Positions 6,909 through 10,000 of a stretch of 10,000 nt of DNA are shown here, piece after piece. The first letter of the stretch is position 1, and each line of letters opens with the position of its first letter. The stretch spans positions 1 through 10,000 of the forward strand of contig DBAY01000072.1 of the NCBI GenBank assembly GCA_002291925.1. The letters run 5' to 3'. Position numbers and translations under genes: made by a program. Origin of the DNA: Alphaproteobacteria bacterium UBA998. Lineage in GTDB: Bacteria > Pseudomonadota > Alphaproteobacteria > Rickettsiales > UBA998. The notes under the pieces are model-generated. The model saw only the letters and a program-made list of their open reading frames with translations. It was not told the origin of the DNA and made no database searches.

Positions 6909-7469
6909 ATGGCTAAGGAAACGGCCCAGCCTAAGGATCAGTCGATGGAGGAAATTCTCCAGTCGATCAAGCGCATCATTGCCGAGGAAGGTACAGACAC
7001 TGGAAAATCTGCCAATGGTGCGGATCACGGCATCGAAGATCTGTTGGTGAAAGGATCCGATGTGCTGGAGCTGCAGGACCTCTCCGAAGCTCCTGCGCCT
7101 GCTGCCGAGGTGCTGGAGCTGACCGAGGAGATTGAGGAGCCCGCAGTAGGAGGGTCTTCCCCCTCTCCAGTCGTCCAACTCAGAGGTACGCTGGAAAATG
7201 ACGGTAATCGTGATGTACTGGCCGATATCGACAGCCTGCTCTCTGAAGATGCCGCCAAAGCCAGCGCCGCTGCACTACGCGCTCTGAGCCAGGCCGGCAA
7301 CCGCCGGGAGCTGCACCGCAACGCCAGCCCGGCCTTACGCTCCGGCCTGACGGTGGAGGACCTAGTCGTCGAGGCGCTGAAGCCCATGCTGAAGGAATGG
7401 TTGGATCACAACCTGCCCGAACTGGTGCAGCAGCTGGTGGAAAAGGAAATCCGCAAGCTTACCAGCTAA
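6909..7469 (+). CDS. popZ: PopZ, polar organising protein (DUF2497)
   Basis: 186 residues; AAGGGG at 6897-6902 lies 6 bases before the ATG. Three-part PopZ architecture: an N-terminal short helix SMEEILQSIKRIIAEEG (12-28) that recruits client proteins, an acidic proline-containing linker (about 30-100), and a C-terminal oligomerisation region, LTVEDLVVEALKPMLKEW then LDHNLPELVQQLVEKEIRKL (to 185). PopZ self-assembles into a cell-pole matrix that anchors ParB-bound chromosome origins and recruits polar signalling proteins, as established in Caulobacter. At 186 residues it is close to the Caulobacter protein in size. It lies 57 bp after tolC on the same strand; the spacer has no clear terminator, so co-transcription is likely. 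The order PIMT-like, tolC, popZ is common in alphaproteobacteria and is often followed by valS, which is not seen here. Confidence 0.95.
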   Translation: MAKETAQPKDQSMEEILQSIKRIIAEEGTDTGKSANGADHGIEDLLVKGSDVLELQDLSEAPAPAAEVLELTEEIEEPAVGGSSPSPVVQLRGTLENDGNRDVLADIDSLLSEDAAKASAAALRALSQAGNRRELHRNASPALRSGLTVEDLVVEALKPMLKEWLDHNLPELVQQLVEKEIRKLTS

Positions 7470-7549
7470 GTGCTGGCCCTGCCCTCGCCCCCCCCCGCGC
7501 CCGTATTAACGAAACATTCACGCTCGGCTGCTAACGTGATGCAGAGTAT

Positions 7550-7556
7550 AAAGGTG
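7550..7556 (+). promoter_or_regulatory. Ribosome-binding site that sets the start of the ankyrin gene
   Basis: AAAGGTG lies 6 bases before the ATG at 7563 and matches the anti-Shine-Dalgarno sequence. The alternative in-frame starts, GTG at 7470 and ATG at 7539, have no comparable site and would bury the signal peptide behind a non-conserved leader. Confidence 0.65.
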
Positions 7557-7562
7557 CGTCTT

Positions 7563-8486
7563 ATGGCTGCTTTTCCGACATTTCGTCTGCTTCTGCTCCT
7601 CTCGGCCCTGAGCCCCGTGGCCGGGCTTGCCCAATCGGCGGACCTGCCGCCCTTGCCACCTTTGCCGGGGCAGGAGGCTACCGAAGCAGCGGCAATCCCG
7701 GCTGCCAGCAACGAAATGGATTTCAGCGCACAGCCCGTGCCGCCCGCCTCCTACAGCGACGTGGCGGAACCTTCCGCTGCAGGCGCCCCCTCCAGCGATC
7801 TGCCGCCCCTGCCCCCGATCCCCGGCGAGCCGCAGCAAGCCATTGACCAATTCTTCTCCACCACCACCGTCCTGCCGCCGGAACCCAAAGCGGAGGCACC
7901 GTCCGTGTCTCCCCCGCCCGTGCCGGAAGTCCCGCCCGCCGTTCAACAACCAGGCAAGCGGCGAGCCGCGTACGCCAGGTCATCCTATACACTGCAGAAA
8001 AAACGCCCTGTGGCGTTCCGCAGTGTGCGGCTACCGGAGCCGCTCTACGCAAAGTCCTACACGCTGGAGAATCGCCACCTGCCGGTCTCCATCACCACCG
8101 GGGATATTCAGGATTACCTGGCCCTCGCAGTCATGCGGGGCGATCTGGACGCCGTGCGGGCACTGGCGGCCAATGGCGGGAATATCCACGGCGCCTCCGC
8201 CTCTGGCGAGACCCTGCTCATCCTTGCGGCGCGGCAAGACCGCACGGATGTCGCGCGGTGGCTGCTGCAGAACGGTGCCTCCGCTCAGACGGCGGATGCC
8301 CAGGGTCTGACCGCGCTGCATTATGCGGCACAGGGCAACAACCACGCCCTCGCCAACCTGCTGCTGCGCTACGGCGCCAATCCAAATGCGACGGATATCC
8401 GCGGGGCCACGCCGCTTGCTTACGCGCAGATGCGCGGGGCTGACACCGCCGCCAGCGTGCTGCGGGCCTTCGGCGCGGCGGGCTGA
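7563..8486 (+). CDS. Exported proline-rich ankyrin-repeat protein
   Basis: 307 residues. Residues 1-24 form a signal peptide (FRLLLLLSALSPVAG core, cleavage near GLA/QSAD), so the protein should reach the periplasm; there is no lipobox cysteine. Residues 25-140 are low-complexity and proline-rich, with a near-repeated motif DLPPLPPLPG at 27 and DLPPLPPIPG at 79. A basic patch (GKRRAAYARSS) follows. Residues about 182-305 are four ankyrin-type units at exact 33-residue spacing (second starts at 215, third at 248, fourth at 281); the third, GLTALHYAAQGNNHALANLL, is the most canonical and the last is truncated. Ankyrin repeats bind proteins; the partner is unknown. Exported ankyrin proteins can be periplasmic in free-living bacteria or effectors in host-associated ones, and the sequence does not decide. 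It lies 93 bp after popZ; a run of nine C at 7488-7496 lies in the spacer. Family function not recognised beyond the domains. Confidence 0.85.
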   Translation: MAAFPTFRLLLLLSALSPVAGLAQSADLPPLPPLPGQEATEAAAIPAASNEMDFSAQPVPPASYSDVAEPSAAGAPSSDLPPLPPIPGEPQQAIDQFFSTTTVLPPEPKAEAPSVSPPPVPEVPPAVQQPGKRRAAYARSSYTLQKKRPVAFRSVRLPEPLYAKSYTLENRHLPVSITTGDIQDYLALAVMRGDLDAVRALAANGGNIHGASASGETLLILAARQDRTDVARWLLQNGASAQTADAQGLTALHYAAQGNNHALANLLLRYGANPNATDIRGATPLAYAQMRGADTAASVLRAFGAAG

Positions 8487-8489
8487 ACC

Positions 8490-9992
8490 CTATCTTTCGC
8501 GCCGCGCCTGTTGGCTGCTGACACGCAGGCGCGTGGCGAATTTTTCCTTCAAATGCTCGCTGAGCTCCAGCGCAGACCGCATGCCGTCCTCGATATAGCC
8601 GACATGCAAGGCCCGGCTGGAGACGCTGGGAATGAACTGACCGGTGACGTAGAGTCCGTCATTCTGGCGCTGATTCCGCACAAGCAGGTGCGTTTGCGGC
8701 GCGAGCTCGCCCACGGCCGGGCAGAAATAGCAGCTCGTGGTGCGCGCGCCCCCTTCATGAATGACCTCATGCGCGCGTCTGGCGAAGATTTCATTCACGG
8801 GCCGGCCCAGCCGCCGGGCGTAGGCTTCCTTCAGGCGCTCGACGCGATCTGGAGTGACCTCCTCGCGGGCACGGTCGCCTCCGAAATAAAAGACCGCGAG
8901 GTCCGGCTCATACGGATTGCTGTGCCCTTTTCGCGCCGTGAAAACGGCTTGGATTTCCGGATCCGCCGTGCAAATGAGATCGCCATCACTTTCCTGAAAG
9001 CTTGGTTTTGATGAAAGAAGATGCGGACTGGCGTGCGTCTCCAGCGCAATCTTGTTGACCACGGCTTCGGAAGTTCTGCAGAGCGCCTCATATTGCACGG
9101 GTGGCAGAAGCGACTCGATTCCCTGGATGCGCCGCAGCGCCGCAGGCTCTATAGCGGAAACCACGGCATCAAAGATCCGTGACTCCTCGGATGTCCTGCC
9201 GCGCGGGGTGAAATAGAGCTTCATGCCCTGCCCGGTCTTTGCGAGGCGCGTGACCGGACAGCCGATCATGAGGCGTTGCTGTCCACCCTGCCCGAGAAAG
9301 GCTTTCTTCAGCGCGTCCGGAATGCGCTGCATGCCGCCCACCACCTTGAAGCCCTCGTCACTTTCCCCACGAATGGAGAATTCCTTACCCCCCCGCCGCT
9401 TGCTACCAAAGGCTGTGACGAAGCTAAGGGCGTTGAGGCGATCCGCCTCCATGCCGAAGTCGGAGGTAAAAATCTGCTTCAGCGCGTTGACGGCCCAGGC
9501 CTCGCCAGCCGGTATTTCACCCAGACGCCAGTCAAGGTAGTCCTGCATGCTCATCTTATTCAGAGCGAGGGCAAGGTCCGTCCATTCAGGCCACAAGCGC
9601 AGGGATTCCTCACAATCCGCAATGGCTTGGCGCCAGAAGGATTTGAGCAGGTGCCCGACCTCTTCCTCGCCATGTAGCTGACCACGCTCATCCTCAATCA
9701 GCATGTGGCCGCCTGCTTCATTGATTCGGTCCAGCTTTACGCCGATCCTGTCGAGAATATGGCGTACGGTCTCATGGCGGCCATCGATGAACTCAGGCCC
9801 CTTTTCCATGCGCGGCCCCCGGCCACCCGAACGAAACCCGTCATAGGTATTGATCTTGCCGCCGATGCGCTCCGCCGCTTCGAAGACGGTGACGTCAAAC
9901 CCCGCCTCGGCCAGCAACAGGGCATTGGTGAGCCCGGTAGGCCCGGCGCCGATCACGGCGAGGCGCGGCCGGCGCTCTACTGCACCCCGCAT
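8490..9992 (-). CDS. FAD-dependent amine-oxidase-like oxidoreductase
   Basis: 500 residues, flavin amine oxidase superfamily (PF01593-like). The N-terminal dinucleotide fold is clear: VIGAGPTGL at 13-21 (GxGxxG), Glu38 at the end of the second strand for the FAD ribose, then ERIGGKINTY at 41-50, the RxGGK motif of the family. The C-terminal FAD segment is GLYVTGQFIPSVSSR followed by GYIEDGMRSALEL, equivalent to the family's closing glycine-rich helix. The middle is the substrate domain and does not identify the substrate; monoamine oxidases, phytoene-desaturase-like and protoporphyrinogen-oxidase-like enzymes all share this frame. No transmembrane tail or signal peptide is visible, so a cytoplasmic location is likely. 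The ATG at 9992 has a weak AGG 5 bases upstream at the window edge; a longer start outside cannot be excluded. It converges on the ankyrin gene with a 3-bp gap. Confidence 0.85.
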   Translation of the reverse strand: MRGAVERRPRLAVIGAGPTGLTNALLLAEAGFDVTVFEAAERIGGKINTYDGFRSGGRGPRMEKGPEFIDGRHETVRHILDRIGVKLDRINEAGGHMLIEDERGQLHGEEEVGHLLKSFWRQAIADCEESLRLWPEWTDLALALNKMSMQDYLDWRLGEIPAGEAWAVNALKQIFTSDFGMEADRLNALSFVTAFGSKRRGGKEFSIRGESDEGFKVVGGMQRIPDALKKAFLGQGGQQRLMIGCPVTRLAKTGQGMKLYFTPRGRTSEESRIFDAVVSAIEPAALRRIQGIESLLPPVQYEALCRTSEAVVNKIALETHASPHLLSSKPSFQESDGDLICTADPEIQAVFTARKGHSNPYEPDLAVFYFGGDRAREEVTPDRVERLKEAYARRLGRPVNEIFARRAHEVIHEGGARTTSCYFCPAVGELAPQTHLLVRNQRQNDGLYVTGQFIPSVSSRALHVGYIEDGMRSALELSEHLKEKFATRLRVSSQQARRER

Positions 9993-10000
9993 CGGTGCCT

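Noticed and set aside
7470..7562. GTG start at 7470 for the ankyrin protein, with the run of nine C (7488-7496) as a phase-variable tract
   Set aside because: The ATG at 7563 has the ribosome-binding site and places the signal peptide at the N terminus, so the C run lies outside the coding region. A frame-switch role is therefore unlikely.
7627..8310. 227-codon plus-strand open frame overlapping the ankyrin gene
   Set aside because: Pro/Arg/Ser-rich shadow produced by GC-rich codons; the other frame has a signal peptide and in-register ankyrin repeats.
8511..9011. 166-codon plus-strand open frame opposite the amine-oxidase-like gene
   Set aside because: The minus-strand frame carries both FAD motifs; this one has no recognisable motif.

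Overview
The window looks like a stretch of an alphaproteobacterial chromosome with fairly high GC. The main evidence is the gene order PIMT-like methyltransferase, TolC, PopZ at 4705-7469. PopZ is essentially an alphaproteobacterial protein, and this order is familiar in that class. Order or genus cannot be fixed from sequence alone. Nearly all bases are coding. There are no IS elements, phage genes or CRISPR arrays, and no gene-free stretch longer than about 170 bp.

Layout: (1) 1-3071, central carbon metabolism: the 3' 95% of a transketolase gene (cut by the window edge), then a glyceraldehyde-3-phosphate dehydrogenase gene on the same strand. Between them lies a 126-bp element bounded by a perfect 21-bp inverted repeat, ending exactly where the gap ribosome-binding site begins. 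(2) 3179-4456, a protein of about 425 residues that I read as a divergent relative of the queuosine-salvage (DUF2419/Qng1) glycosidase family, with an unexplained tail of about 100 residues. It runs head-on into (3) a tRNA-Cys(GCA) gene on the minus strand, whose strong promoter lies at 4554-4582. (4) 4705-8486, four plus-strand genes: a PIMT-like methyltransferase, translationally coupled to an outer-membrane TolC protein, then the polar organiser PopZ, then an exported proline-rich ankyrin-repeat protein. (5) 8490-9992, a minus-strand FAD-dependent amine-oxidase-like protein, ending 3 bp from the ankyrin gene.

How the genes fit together: transketolase and GAPDH both act on triose and pentose phosphates and probably share a transcript. 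PIMT-like, TolC and PopZ link an envelope export channel to a cell-pole protein by conserved position rather than by known shared chemistry. Most genes are housekeeping. The points worth a second look are the divergent queuosine-salvage-like protein, the GAPDH cofactor-site changes, the palindromic element between tkt and gap, and the exported ankyrin protein beside popZ. I saw no clear new multi-gene system.
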